This document shows, piece after piece, positions 52,245-60,950 of a DNA stretch of 64,000 nucleotides. The position numbers and the translations under genes are program-made. The notes under the pieces are model-generated. The model saw only the letters and a program-made list of their open reading frames with translations. It was not told the origin of the DNA and made no database searches. The stretch spans positions 558,001 to 622,000 of the forward strand of contig CAWHEI010000003.1 of assembly GCA_963828415.1 (NCBI GenBank), read 5' to 3'. How positions within the stretch are numbered: position 1 is the first letter of the stretch; the number at the start of each line of letters is the position of its first letter. The DNA comes from Sva-07 sp963828415. GTDB lineage: Bacteria; Actinomycetota; Acidimicrobiia; Acidimicrobiales; Ilumatobacteraceae.

Positions 52245-53576
52245 TCACGTGTCGGGGAGGTGGCGGGCGGCGTCGGCGAGGGAGTCGGCGACCGACTGGG
52301 CCTGCTCGTGGGTGGGAGCTTCGACCATCACTCGAACGAGGGGCTCGGTACCGCTCGCGCGGACCAGGATGCGGCCCGTCGCGCCAAGCTCGCGTTCCGC
52401 CACGGCGATCTCCTCGGCGAGCCGGTCGGCGGCGTCGGGCATGCGTCGAGCGACGCGCACGTTGACGAGCACCTGTGGCAGCGATGTCATCGCGTCGGTG
52501 GCCAACTCGGCGAGCGAGCGGCCGGATCGACGAACGGCGTCGAGCAATGCCAGCGCAGTGAGAATTCCATCGCCGGTGGTCGCGTGATCGGCGAAGATCA
52601 CATGACCGGACTGCTCGCCACCGAGGGAGAACCCGCCGGCCGCAAGCGCTTCGAGCACGTACCGGTCGCCGACCGCGGTCTCGACGACCTCGATGCCGAC
52701 GTCACGCATCGCAAGACGGAAGCCCAGATTGGTCATCACCGTCACGACGACGGTGTCGTCACGCAGCTCCCCGCGGGCACGCAGGTCGTTCGCCGTGATG
52801 GCGATGATGTGGTCGCCGTCGACGACCCTGCCGGTGTGATCGACGGCGATCAGCCGGTCGGCGTCGCCATCGAGGGCGATACCCACCTCGGCGCCGTGTT
52901 CCAGAACCGCAGCAGCAATGAGTGCGGGCGCCGTCGCCCCACAGCCGTCGTTGATGTTTCGGCCGTCCGGTGCTGCTGCCACCACGATCACATCGGCCCC
53001 GGCGGCGCGGAGCACCTCGGGGCCGATCACGTGGCCCGCACCGTTCGCGGCATCGAGCACGATGCGCAGACCGTCGAGATCCAGGCCCTCGAGAAAGCCG
53101 ACCACGTGGGCGATGTACGCGTCGTGATCGGCACCGGTCTCGACGATCCGGCCGCGTTCGGCGCTCGGCGACGCTGGTTCCGCCGCAAGCGCGTCGAGTT
53201 CGGCCTCGATGCGACGTTCGACCTCGTCGGTCAGCTTGACGCCACCGCGGGCGAACAGCTTGATCCCGTTGTCGGTCCAGACATTGTGCGAGGCCGAGAC
53301 GACCGCGCCGAGGGCGTCACGCCGTTGAGCTTCGAACGCCACCTGCGGGGTCGGTGCGACGCCGAGGCGCACCACGTCGATGCCTTCGAGGGCGAACCCG
53401 TCGCAGAGCGCCTGATCGAGGGTCGCCGTCGACTCTCGAGTGTCGCCGCCGACCACGACGTTGGTGACGCCGTCGACGCCGAGCACACGTGCCGCGGCTC
53501 GTCCGAGACGCATGGCGAACTCGGTGGTCAGTTCAGTGAGTGCGACACCACGAACACCGTCGGTGCCGAACTGCAT
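52245..53576 (-). CDS. glmM: Phosphoglucosamine mutase
   Basis: A 443-residue alpha-D-phosphohexomutase converting glucosamine-6-P to glucosamine-1-P. Visible: MQFGTDGVRGVALTELTTEF, the phosphoserine loop AVVSASHNVWTDNGIKLF (about residue 100), metal loop ALDGDADRLIAVD, GGEQSGHVIF and phosphate-binding RASGTEPLVRVMVEA. In the active-site loop the usual Pro after SASHN is Val. ATG 53576 is 14 bp after rpsI. Part of rplM-rpsI-glmM-glmS-acpS. Confidence 0.95.
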   Translation of the reverse strand: MQFGTDGVRGVALTELTTEFAMRLGRAAARVLGVDGVTNVVVGGDTRESTATLDQALCDGFALEGIDVVRLGVAPTPQVAFEAQRRDALGAVVSASHNVWTDNGIKLFARGGVKLTDEVERRIEAELDALAAEPASPSAERGRIVETGADHDAYIAHVVGFLEGLDLDGLRIVLDAANGAGHVIGPEVLRAAGADVIVVAAAPDGRNINDGCGATAPALIAAAVLEHGAEVGIALDGDADRLIAVDHTGRVVDGDHIIAITANDLRARGELRDDTVVVTVMTNLGFRLAMRDVGIEVVETAVGDRYVLEALAAGGFSLGGEQSGHVIFADHATTGDGILTALALLDAVRRSGRSLAELATDAMTSLPQVLVNVRVARRMPDAADRLAEEIAVAERELGATGRILVRASGTEPLVRVMVEAPTHEQAQSVADSLADAARHLPDT

Positions 53577-53589
53577 CGGGCGGACCCGA

Positions 53590-53985
53590 TCAGCGCTTGG
53601 TGAACTGCGGCGCCTTGCGGGCCTTCTTGAGGCCGTACTTCTTGCTCTCCTTCTTGCGCGAGTCACGCGTGAGGAGGCCGGCCTTCTTCAGGGCCGAACG
53701 GCTCTCGGGGTCGATCTCGAGGAGCGAACGGGCGATGGCGAGGCGCAGCGCGCCGGCCTGACCGCTGACGCCACCACCGTGGATCGACGCCGTGATGTCG
53801 TAGTTCTCGCGAGTGTCGGTGAGGGTGAGCGCCTCGGAGACGACCATCTGCGACACGGCGGTCGGGAAGTACGCGTCGAGCGACTTGCCGTTGATCATGA
53901 ACTGGCCGGTGCCGGGGCGGAGCTGGGCCCTGGCGACGGCTTCCTTGCGGCGGCCGGTGGTCTGAGTGAGCGGTGCGGTTCCCAT
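53590..53985 (-). CDS. rpsI: 30S ribosomal protein uS9
   Basis: A 131-residue ribosomal protein: TTGRRKEAVARAQLRPGTGQ, ITASIHGGGVSGQAGALRLA and the basic end KKYGLKKARKAPQFTKR, whose last residues reach the P-site tRNA. Downstream of rplM with a 29-bp gap. Confidence 0.98.
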   Translation of the reverse strand: MGTAPLTQTTGRRKEAVARAQLRPGTGQFMINGKSLDAYFPTAVSQMVVSEALTLTDTRENYDITASIHGGGVSGQAGALRLAIARSLLEIDPESRSALKKAGLLTRDSRKKESKKYGLKKARKAPQFTKR

Positions 53986-54014
53986 GTGTCTGTCTCTCTG
54001 ATGCAATCGGTCGT

Positions 54015-54461
54015 TCAGCGGGCCTTGGCGGCCGGGATCTCGAGCTTGGTGGGGGTCTGGGCGGCGTGCGGATGGGTCGGGCCGGCATACACCTGGAGCT
54101 TCAGGAGCTGCTGGCGGCCGAGCGGGCCCTTGGGGAGCATGCCGCGAATCGACTTGCGCAGCGCCTCTTCGGGCTTGCGGGCGTGGAGGTGAGCGTACGT
54201 CTCGGACTTGATGCCACCCGGGTAGCCGCTGTGGCTGTAGACCATCGTGCGGTCGGCCTTGCCGGCAGTCATCACGATCTTGTCGGCGTTGACGATGATC
54301 ACATGGTCGCCGGTGTCGATGTGCGGGGCGTACGTCGGCTTGTGCTTGCCGCGCAGAACACGGGCAACCTCGGTGCACAGACGACCGAGGACGAGGCCGT
54401 CCGCATCGACGACGTGCCATGCACGTTGGATCTCACTGGCTTTGGGGGTGTACGTAGGCAT
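54015..54461 (-). CDS. rplM: 50S ribosomal protein uL13
   Basis: A 148-residue protein: RAWHVVDADGLVLGRLCTEV, GKHKPTYAPHIDTGDHVIIV and SIRGMLPKGPLGRQQLLKLQ. First gene of rplM-rpsI-glmM-glmS-acpS. The promoter should lie in the 158-bp gap to the divergent PAS-GGDEF-EAL gene; no clear -35/-10 pair could be fixed by eye. Confidence 0.98.
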   Translation of the reverse strand: MPTYTPKASEIQRAWHVVDADGLVLGRLCTEVARVLRGKHKPTYAPHIDTGDHVIIVNADKIVMTAGKADRTMVYSHSGYPGGIKSETYAHLHARKPEEALRKSIRGMLPKGPLGRQQLLKLQVYAGPTHPHAAQTPTKLEIPAAKAR

Positions 54462-54619
54462 GCCGCAATCAATCTGTCGAGAGTCGAAGAGTCAGGTATC
54501 CCGCAACGGGGAACCGTGAAATGATACGGCGGTCGGCACCGGGCTCCAACCCGCGGCACGGCGCAAAGATCTCGGGGGAATAGCCTCAAGTTGGTGCCCG
54601 ACCGTTCCGATGAGTTGAC

Positions 54620-56710
54620 ATGAGTTCCGCCAACTCGACCGCGCCATCGGTGGACCATCTTGCCGACCCCGTGTTCGCGGTGGATCCCGACGGTGTCCTG
54701 CGGTATGCGAACGACACCGCTGCGGACGTGCTGGGATGGGACATCGTCGATCTGATCGGCACCGACGTGCTCGACCTCGTGCACCCTGACGACTTCGGCC
54801 TGGCGGCATCGGCACTCGACACCGTGCGGGAAAAGGCATTCGGCGACCTGCTGATGCTGCGGGTGCGCACCGGACGTGGAACGTGGCGCTATCTCGAGTT
54901 CCGCGGCACCTATCGCTCCCCCGATCTCGCCGATCCACTGGCGGGTCTCATCGTGATCGTCGCTCGCGACGTCACCGACCGTCACCGCCTCGAGTTCGAC
55001 CAGGGCGACACCGAAGTGTTGCGTGCCGTCATGGCGAACATGCACGGCATGGTCATCCTCGCCGACAACCGAGGCCTCGTCCGCTCCGTCAACGGCGCCG
55101 TGACCCGCCTGCTCGGACATGATCCCGAGACCGTCCGCGGCCGCTCGATCCTCGACTATCTCCACAACGACGACCGAGACACCATTCTCGACGCGGCGCA
55201 ACGCCTCGACCCCCAAGGCTCCCTCACACTCGACGCCCGAGTGCTGGTGGCCGACGGGAGCGCACTGATCTGTGAGTTCACGGTGAGCAACCTGCTCGAC
55301 GACCCGGTCGTCGCGAGCTACGTGATCAGCGCACAGGTGGCAACGTCGTTGGCTGACGCCCGGGATCGAGTCGAGTTCCTCGCCGAACACGACAGCCGCA
55401 CTGGCCTGCTCAACCGCGACGGATTCATGCGCGCAGCGCACTCGATGATGGAGAGCGGCACCGGTCTCGGCATCTTGATCGTCGACATCGTGCACTTCCG
55501 GTCGATCAACGAGCTCTACGGTGAACCCATCGGCGACGCCGTGCTGTCGGCCGTGGCCGAGCGCATCGACCAGATCCGCTGGCCTGACCTGATCACCGCT
55601 CGCTTCGGTGGCGACGAGTTCGTGTTCGCGATCCGCGCCTCGAGTCCGAGCGCCGTCGAGATGCTGCGCGAACGGGTCCGACGCGACATCGCCAAGCCGA
55701 TCGACATCGACGGCCAGGAGGTCAACTTCGACATCCGAACCGCGATCGCGTTCGAGGCACGGCCCGAGGTGCTCGACGCCCTGCTGGTCAGTGCCAGCAA
55801 CGACCTGATGTCCGCGAAGCGATTTGCCGACCCGGAGACCAGTGGGATCTCGGTCGATGCGATCAACGAGCGCCGGCGGCAGCTCGAGCTGCTTCGCGCC
55901 GCGCTCGACGACGGCCAGATCCAGCCCTTCTTCCAACCGATCTGCGCGGTCGACGGCACGATCACGGCCATCGAGGCACTCGTCCGTTGGGTTCATCCGC
56001 TCCGGGGAGTCCTCGGGGTCGGTGAGATCCTTCCACTTGCCCGCATGGCGGGGCTTGCCGAGGCCGTCGACGACCAGGTGCTCGATCAGGCGCTGAAGTT
56101 CGCCGCGCGTCTCGTCGCCTCCGGGTACCCCGAGATCGAGGTGCACGTCAACATCGATCCGAAGGTGATCTCACGTGCGGCGTTCGGCGCCTCGTTCCTC
56201 GAGCGCTGCCGTCGTGCCGGAGCAGACCCGACCCAACTGGTGATCGAGATCACCGAGACCGATCTCCTCTCGCCGGGTGCCGCATCGTTGGCGAACATGC
56301 AGAAGCTGCGGTTCGCCGGTATCCACGTGTCGATCGACGACTTCGGCACCGGCTACTCGAGCCTTGCGCACCTGCTCGAACTCCCGATCGATGGCGTCAA
56401 GATCGATCGACGATTCGTGGCGGGCATCGACGTCGATCCGGCGGCAACGAACCTGACCACGGCGATTCTCGGCCTCAGCGACAACCTCAAACTGACGTGC
56501 GTCGCCGAGGGGGTCGAGCAGCCATACCAACGTGATCGACTGGCCGAGCTCGGCTGTCAGGCGTTCCAGGGCTGGCTGTTCTCGCCCGCCGTCGCCGCCG
56601 ACGAACTGTTGGCGATGCTGCCGCGTATCGATCTCGGCGATCCCCTCGTGGCTCCCGATCCGGTCGCCGCAACCGACGACACTCAGGCGTCCCAGCGTTC
56701 CCCGCGGTAG
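54620..56710 (+). CDS. PAS-PAS-GGDEF-EAL cyclic-di-GMP signalling protein
   Basis: A 696-residue cytosolic protein without membrane segments. PAS 1 is at about 10-118, PAS 2 at 130-245, GGDEF at 255-415 with the catalytic RFGGDEF (about 330-336), and EAL at 430-680 with AIEALVRW, EITETDLL, DDFGTGYSS, KIDRRFV and AEGVEQ. Both catalytic motif sets are intact, so it could make or break c-di-GMP. An RxxD (RWPD) precedes GGDEF but with one residue more than the usual I-site spacing. It is on the plus strand within a minus-strand ribosomal gene run, and its end overlaps truA by 28 bp. Confidence 0.93.
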   Translation: MSSANSTAPSVDHLADPVFAVDPDGVLRYANDTAADVLGWDIVDLIGTDVLDLVHPDDFGLAASALDTVREKAFGDLLMLRVRTGRGTWRYLEFRGTYRSPDLADPLAGLIVIVARDVTDRHRLEFDQGDTEVLRAVMANMHGMVILADNRGLVRSVNGAVTRLLGHDPETVRGRSILDYLHNDDRDTILDAAQRLDPQGSLTLDARVLVADGSALICEFTVSNLLDDPVVASYVISAQVATSLADARDRVEFLAEHDSRTGLLNRDGFMRAAHSMMESGTGLGILIVDIVHFRSINELYGEPIGDAVLSAVAERIDQIRWPDLITARFGGDEFVFAIRASSPSAVEMLRERVRRDIAKPIDIDGQEVNFDIRTAIAFEARPEVLDALLVSASNDLMSAKRFADPETSGISVDAINERRRQLELLRAALDDGQIQPFFQPICAVDGTITAIEALVRWVHPLRGVLGVGEILPLARMAGLAEAVDDQVLDQALKFAARLVASGYPEIEVHVNIDPKVISRAAFGASFLERCRRAGADPTQLVIEITETDLLSPGAASLANMQKLRFAGIHVSIDDFGTGYSSLAHLLELPIDGVKIDRRFVAGIDVDPAATNLTTAILGLSDNLKLTCVAEGVEQPYQRDRLAELGCQAFQGWLFSPAVAADELLAMLPRIDLGDPLVAPDPVAATDDTQASQRSPR

Positions 56711-57477
56711 TCCACCGACCACAGCACCAGGCCCGTCGGCGGCGCAACCTGGCCCGCGGCGTTGCGATCCAGCGCCGACAGCGTGGCCGGCATTTCGTCG
56801 GGCGAGCGTCGACCGAGCCCGACGTCGACCAGCGTGCCGACGATGCTGCGCACCATCTGATGGCAGAACGACGACGCTGTGATCTCGAAGCGAAGCAGCG
56901 ATTCGCCCCAGCCCTCGTCGACGATCGTCCAGTGCGCAACGTGCAGGTGGCGCACCAGGCTCGGTTCGTCGAACCCGTCGCCGGGCTTCGGTCGACGGCA
57001 GAACGACGAGAAGTCGTGCTCGCCGAGCAGCGGCGCGGCCGAGGTGTTCATGGCGACCACGTCGAGGGTCTGGGGGACATGCCAGGTCGTGCGAGCCAGG
57101 AGCGGATTGGGCGACCGATCGTTCCAGACGTGGTACCGGTAGGTGCGACTCGCAGCAGAGAACCGCGCCGAGAACATCTCGTCGGCCCACTCGACGTCGC
57201 GGACGGAGATGTCGGGACCACACAACCCGTTGATGCTGCGCTGCAGGCGGCGCAGGTCGATCGTTGTCGGAAGTTCACCGGAGACCACTTGTCCCCACCC
57301 GTGAACACCGGCGTCGGTGCGCCCTGCGCCGGTCAGTTCGACCGGGCGTCGGGCGACGGTCTCGACAGCCCGACGAAGTTCGCCCATCACGGTACGAACC
57401 CCATCGCTCTCGGCGAAGCCGCGGAAATCGGTGCCGTCGTAGGCGACGGTCAGACGGACGTTGCGCGTGTCTCGCAC
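56683..57477 (-). CDS. truA: tRNA pseudouridine synthase A
   Basis: A 264-residue enzyme making pseudouridine 38-40 in the anticodon stem. The catalytic Asp is in GAGRTDAGVHGWGQVVSGEL (about residue 50); also SARFSAASRTYRYHVWN and SFCHQMVRSIVGTLVDVGLG. GTG at 57477 chosen, 13 bp after rplQ. Its 3' end overlaps the convergent c-di-GMP gene. Confidence 0.94.
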   Translation of the reverse strand: MRDTRNVRLTVAYDGTDFRGFAESDGVRTVMGELRRAVETVARRPVELTGAGRTDAGVHGWGQVVSGELPTTIDLRRLQRSINGLCGPDISVRDVEWADEMFSARFSAASRTYRYHVWNDRSPNPLLARTTWHVPQTLDVVAMNTSAAPLLGEHDFSSFCRRPKPGDGFDEPSLVRHLHVAHWTIVDEGWGESLLRFEITASSFCHQMVRSIVGTLVDVGLGRRSPDEMPATLSALDRNAAGQVAPPTGLVLWSVDYRGERWDA

Positions 57478-57490
57478 GCCACCGTCATCC

Positions 57491-57859
57491 TCAGACGAGT
57501 TCGATGCGCGCCATCTGGGCGTTGTCGCCGTGGCGCGGACCCATCTTGAGGATCCGGGTGTAGCCACCATTGCGCTCGGCGTAGCGCGGGGCCACGTCGT
57601 GCACGAGCTTGTAGGTCATCTCCTTGTCGCCGAGGAATGCCTCGATCTGACGGATGCGATGAACCTGCATCGGGCCCTCTTCTTGCGCCTTCTTCGCCTT
57701 GGTGATCAGCTTCTCGGCGATCGGGCGGAGGTGCTTGGCCTTGGCCTCGGAGGTGGTGATGGCCTCGGCTGCGAACAGCGACGCGGCGAGGTTGGCCATC
57801 ATGAGGCGCTGGTGGGCAGCGGAGCTGCCAAAGCGGCGGGAGCGGCGTGGAGTGGGCAT
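57491..57859 (-). CDS. rplQ: 50S ribosomal protein bL17
   Basis: A 122-residue protein: RRSRRFGSSAAHQRLMMANL, ITTSEAKAKHLRPIAEKLIT and GGYTRILKMGPRHGDNAQMA. Downstream of rpoA by 35 bp, the conserved alpha-operon order. Confidence 0.98.
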   Translation of the reverse strand: MPTPRRSRRFGSSAAHQRLMMANLAASLFAAEAITTSEAKAKHLRPIAEKLITKAKKAQEEGPMQVHRIRQIEAFLGDKEMTYKLVHDVAPRYAERNGGYTRILKMGPRHGDNAQMARIELV

Positions 57860-57894
57860 CGTTCAATCGTCTTTCGTTGTGTGCGTCGCAGCGA

Positions 57895-58827
57895 TCAGCC
57901 GCGCAGCGTGAGGCCGCGCTCGTCGAGCTTGGCCTTGACTTCGTCGAGGCTCTTCTGGCCGAAGTTGGTGATGTTCAACAGGTCGTCTTCGGTCTTGGTG
58001 AGCAGTTCGCCGACCGTGTTGACCTGGGCCCGCTTGAGGCAGTTGTTCGGACGCTCGGACAGGTCGAGGTCTTCGATCGGCAGATCGAGGTCGGGTGAAC
58101 TGACGGCAGCGTCGACGATCTCGCCGAGTTCGAGCCCCTTGGGTTCGTCGGACATCGTGGCGACGAGGTCGACCAGTGAACGCAGCGTGGCACCCGCCGA
58201 AGCGAGGGCCTCAGCGGCGGTGATCGAACCATCGGTCTCGATTTCGATGACGAGGCGGTCGTAGTTCGTGGCCTGCTCGACTCGGGTCGGCTCGACGTCG
58301 AACGCAACACGGCGGACCGGGCTGAAGATCGAGTCGATCGGAATCACACCGATGACGCGGTTGTCGTCCTCACGATTGCTCGAGAGGTACCCGCGGCCCT
58401 GCTCGACGGTGAGGTCGATGGCCAGGCGTCCCTTGGAGTTGAGCGTTGCGATGTGGAGGTCCTTGTTGAGCACCTCGACATCGGCCGGGCACTCGATGTC
58501 GCCTGCAGTGACTGCACCGGCGCCACGAGCGTCGAGGCGCATCGTGACAGCCTCCTCGGACACCGAGGTGACCACGATGTCCTTGAGGTTCAAGATGATG
58601 TCGGTGACGTCCTCGGCCACGCCGGGGATCGTGTCGAACTCGTGGAGCGAGTCGTCGAACCGGGCCGTGGTGATCGCCGCGCCGGGGATCGACGACAGCA
58701 GAGTACGGCGCAGCGAGTTGCCGAGCGTGTGGCCGAAGCCGGGCTCGAGTGGGCCGACGGCGAAACGGCCGCGGTTGTCTGACTCCTCACCGAGAGCTTC
58801 GATGGTGGGGCGCTGCATGACGAGCAT
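57895..58827 (-). CDS. rpoA: RNA polymerase alpha subunit
   Basis: A 310-residue subunit. The NTD dimerisation domain has GFGHTLGNSLRRTLLSSIPG and PGVAEDVTDIILNLK. The CTD (about 235-310) has IEDLDLSERPNNCLKRAQVN and ITNFGQKSLDEVKAKLDERG, which contacts UP elements and activators. An SD-like GGAAAGG lies about 10 nt before the ATG at 58827. Confidence 0.98.
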   Translation of the reverse strand: MLVMQRPTIEALGEESDNRGRFAVGPLEPGFGHTLGNSLRRTLLSSIPGAAITTARFDDSLHEFDTIPGVAEDVTDIILNLKDIVVTSVSEEAVTMRLDARGAGAVTAGDIECPADVEVLNKDLHIATLNSKGRLAIDLTVEQGRGYLSSNREDDNRVIGVIPIDSIFSPVRRVAFDVEPTRVEQATNYDRLVIEIETDGSITAAEALASAGATLRSLVDLVATMSDEPKGLELGEIVDAAVSSPDLDLPIEDLDLSERPNNCLKRAQVNTVGELLTKTEDDLLNITNFGQKSLDEVKAKLDERGLTLRG

Positions 58828-58872
58828 TTGTGCCGGGACCTTTCCGGGTGTTCGAGTGACGAGAGACGGGGA

Positions 58873-59490
58873 TTACTTGGAGTAGAGCTCGACGATGAGC
58901 GACTCGCGAACGGGCACGTCGATGTGCTCACGCTCGGGGAGGCTGCGGACCGTCACGGCCTTGCCGCCGTCGCTCGCTTCGAGCCATCCGACGAGCGAAC
59001 GGTCGAGCGTGTCGATGTTGTGCTGGATCACGATCATCTTCTGCGCCTTCGGCGACAGCGAGACGACCTGGCCCTTCTTGCAGCGGAAGCTGGCGATGTC
59101 GACTCGCTTGCCGTCGACCTGGATCAGGCCGTGGTTGACGAACTGACGGGCCTGCGGGCGGCTGGAGGCCCAACCGGCGCGGTACACGACGTTGTCGAGT
59201 CGCTGTTCGAGCAGGCGCAACAGGATCTCACCCGTCGGGCCCTGCTGACGCTGAGCCTCGAGGTAGGTCTTGTGGAACTGCTTCTCGAGCACGCCGTAGA
59301 TGTACTTCGCCTTCTGCTTCTCCTGCATCTGGGCGAGGTACTCGCTACCGGCGTTGCGGCGACGGGTGCGGCCGTGCTGGCCGGGCGGGAAGGGACGGCG
59401 CTCGAGCGCCTGGCGACCCTTTTCGTTTTCGAAGATGTTGACCGACAGGCGGCGCGAGATGCGCACCTTGGGTCCGGTGTAACGAGCCAT
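58873..59490 (-). CDS. rpsD: 30S ribosomal protein uS4
   Basis: A 205-residue assembly protein: MARYTGPKVRISRRLSVNIF, RRPFPPGQHGRTRRRNAGSE and the S4 domain RLDNVVYRAGWASSRPQARQ then FVNHGLIQVDGKRVDIASF. It lacks the N-terminal zinc Cys cluster, so it is the zinc-free form. Operon with rpsK upstream and rpoA downstream. Confidence 0.98.
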   Translation of the reverse strand: MARYTGPKVRISRRLSVNIFENEKGRQALERRPFPPGQHGRTRRRNAGSEYLAQMQEKQKAKYIYGVLEKQFHKTYLEAQRQQGPTGEILLRLLEQRLDNVVYRAGWASSRPQARQFVNHGLIQVDGKRVDIASFRCKKGQVVSLSPKAQKMIVIQHNIDTLDRSLVGWLEASDGGKAVTVRSLPEREHIDVPVRESLIVELYSK

Positions 59491-59506
59491 GACTCAGTCC
59501 TTCTCC

Positions 59507-59902
59507 TTAACCGCGCCGACGCTTCGGCTGGCGGCACCCGTTGTGAGGAACGGGTGTGACGTCCTTGATCGAGGTGACCTCGATGCCGGTCTGCTGGATC
59601 GAGCGCACGGCGGTGTCACGACCCGAGCCGGGGCCCTTGACCTGCACCTCGGCGCGACGCAGGCCGTGCTCGATGGCTGCCTTGCCGGCCTTCTCGGCGG
59701 CCTGCTGCGCGGCGTAGGGCGTGCTCTTGCGGCTGCCCTTGAAGCCGACGCCACCCGACGACGCCCAGGCAATGACGTTGCCCTCGGTGTCGGTGATCGA
59801 GACGATCGTGTTGTTGAACGAGCTCTTGATGTGCACGATGCCCGTGCTGACGTTCTTGCGGTCGCGCTTGCGCGGACGGCGGCTCGCGGTCGGCTTTGCC
59901 AT
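59507..59902 (-). CDS. rpsK: 30S ribosomal protein uS11
   Basis: A 131-residue protein: GIVHIKSSFNNTIVSITDTE, ASSGGVGFKGSRKSTPYAAQ and GSGRDTAVRSIQQTGIEVTS then IKDVTPVPHNGCRQPKRRRG. The ATG overlaps the rpsM stop codon (TAATG). Confidence 0.98.
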   Translation of the reverse strand: MAKPTASRRPRKRDRKNVSTGIVHIKSSFNNTIVSITDTEGNVIAWASSGGVGFKGSRKSTPYAAQQAAEKAGKAAIEHGLRRAEVQVKGPGSGRDTAVRSIQQTGIEVTSIKDVTPVPHNGCRQPKRRRG

Positions 59903-60282
59903 TACTTCCTCACTGCCTTCTTCTTGTTCGCAACCGTGCGCTTCGGGCCCTTGCGGGTGCGAGCGTTGGTGTGGGTGCGCTGGCCGCGGACCGGAAGGCC
60001 CTTGCGGTGACGGACGCCCTGCAGGCAGCCGATCTCGATCTTGCGCTTGATGTCGCCCTGGACATCGCGGCGCAGGTCGCCTTCGATCTTCAGGTTCTGG
60101 TCGATGTAGGAGCGGATGCGGTTGACCTCGTCCTCGGTCAGGTTCGAGACCTTGGTGTTCGGATCGAGCTCGAGTTCCGCGCAGATCTTCTGCGACGTGG
60201 GCAGACCGATCCCGAAGATGTAGGTGAGCGAGATCTCCAACCGCTTCTCGCGGGGGATGTCGACGCCGGCGATACGTGCCAT
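59902..60282 (-). CDS. rpsM: 30S ribosomal protein uS13
   Basis: A 126-residue protein: MARIAGVDIPREKRLEISLT, YIFGIGLPTSQKICAELELD and RHRKGLPVRGQRTHTNARTR with the basic tail that reaches the decoding-region tRNAs. Coupled to rpsK. Confidence 0.98.
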   Translation of the reverse strand: MARIAGVDIPREKRLEISLTYIFGIGLPTSQKICAELELDPNTKVSNLTEDEVNRIRSYIDQNLKIEGDLRRDVQGDIKRKIEIGCLQGVRHRKGLPVRGQRTHTNARTRKGPKRTVANKKKAVRK

Positions 60283-60295
60283 GTGATTACTCCTG

Positions 60296-60409
60296 TCAGC
60301 CCTGACGCTGCTTGTGGCGCGGGTTGGGGCAGATGACCATGATGCGGCGGTGGCGACGAATCACCTTGCAGTTGTCGCACATCGGCTTGACGCTGGGTCG
60401 TACTTTCAT
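60296..60409 (-). CDS. rpmJ: 50S ribosomal protein bL36
   Basis: A 37-residue protein, MKVRPSVKPMCDNCKVIRRH then RRIMVICPNPRHKQRQG. The zinc ligands Cys11, Cys14, Cys27 and His32 are present, so this is the zinc-binding form. Between infA and rpsM as in other actinobacteria. Confidence 0.97.
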   Translation of the reverse strand: MKVRPSVKPMCDNCKVIRRHRRIMVICPNPRHKQRQG

Positions 60410-60419
60410 GGTTGCTCTC

Positions 60420-60692
60420 TTACTTGTACCTGTACGTGATGCGACCTCGGGTGAGGTCGTAGGGGGTGAGTTCCACCTGCACCTTGTCGCCGGGGAGGAT
60501 GCGGATGTAGTGCATGCGCATCTTTCCGGAGATGTGGGCCAAGACTTCGTGCCCGTTGTCGAGCGCGACCTTGAACATGGCGTTCGGAAGAGATTCGAGG
60601 ATCTTGCCTTCCAGCACGATCGCATCTTCCTTTGGCTTTGGCAGGGGCTTCTCCTCGCTCGTTCGTTGTTCCGGCAAGCCGGTGGCGGGCAC
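60420..60692 (-). CDS. infA: Translation initiation factor IF-1
   Basis: The conserved body KEDAIVLEGKILESLPNAMF to GDKVQVELTPYDLTRGRITY plus RYK is standard IF-1. ATG at 60692 is the only ATG/GTG/TTG upstream and gives an unusual 17-residue extension (MPATGLPEQRTSEEKPL). A CTG at 60644 lies 6 nt after GAGGAG and would give a normal 74-residue protein. I list the ATG start but regard CTG as a serious candidate. First gene of the alpha operon here. Confidence 0.93.
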   Translation of the reverse strand: MPATGLPEQRTSEEKPLPKPKEDAIVLEGKILESLPNAMFKVALDNGHEVLAHISGKMRMHYIRILPGDKVQVELTPYDLTRGRITYRYK

Positions 60693-60754
60693 GACAGCAC
60701 ACAGCTGCGGGCACCAGGGACAGAATTCTCGGCCTGCGAACAGACCGGCGTGTC

Positions 60755-60783
60755 ATGCTAGCGGCGTCTTTTCGGAGATCCAA
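60755..60783 (-). promoter_or_regulatory. Likely promoter of the infA-rpmJ-rpsM-rpsK-rpsD-rpoA-rplQ operon
   Basis: On the minus strand TTGGAT (60783-60778) and TAGCAT (60760-60755) with 17 bp between them, about 60 bp upstream of infA. The rest of the 258-bp gap to the sigma factor gene shows no gene. Confidence 0.55.
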
Positions 60784-60950
60784 TGGCGCAATCCGCCGGA
60801 TTTCTGTGACCGTGTGCTATGCGCCCGTCCCACCCCTGTGAGACCCGCCTGGCGACGGATCCTTCTCCGGTGCACTGCTGTGACGCTTCCGAACGGAACG
60901 TGTCGCGGCATTTGCGACGTATTCCGTTCAGAATTGCACCGAGTTCCGAT

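Noticed and set aside
48602..52465. 1287-codon plus-strand open frame opposite glmS
   Set aside because: Arg/Asp/His-rich composition typical of the antisense of a GC-rich gene; the minus strand encodes the recognisable GlmS motifs.
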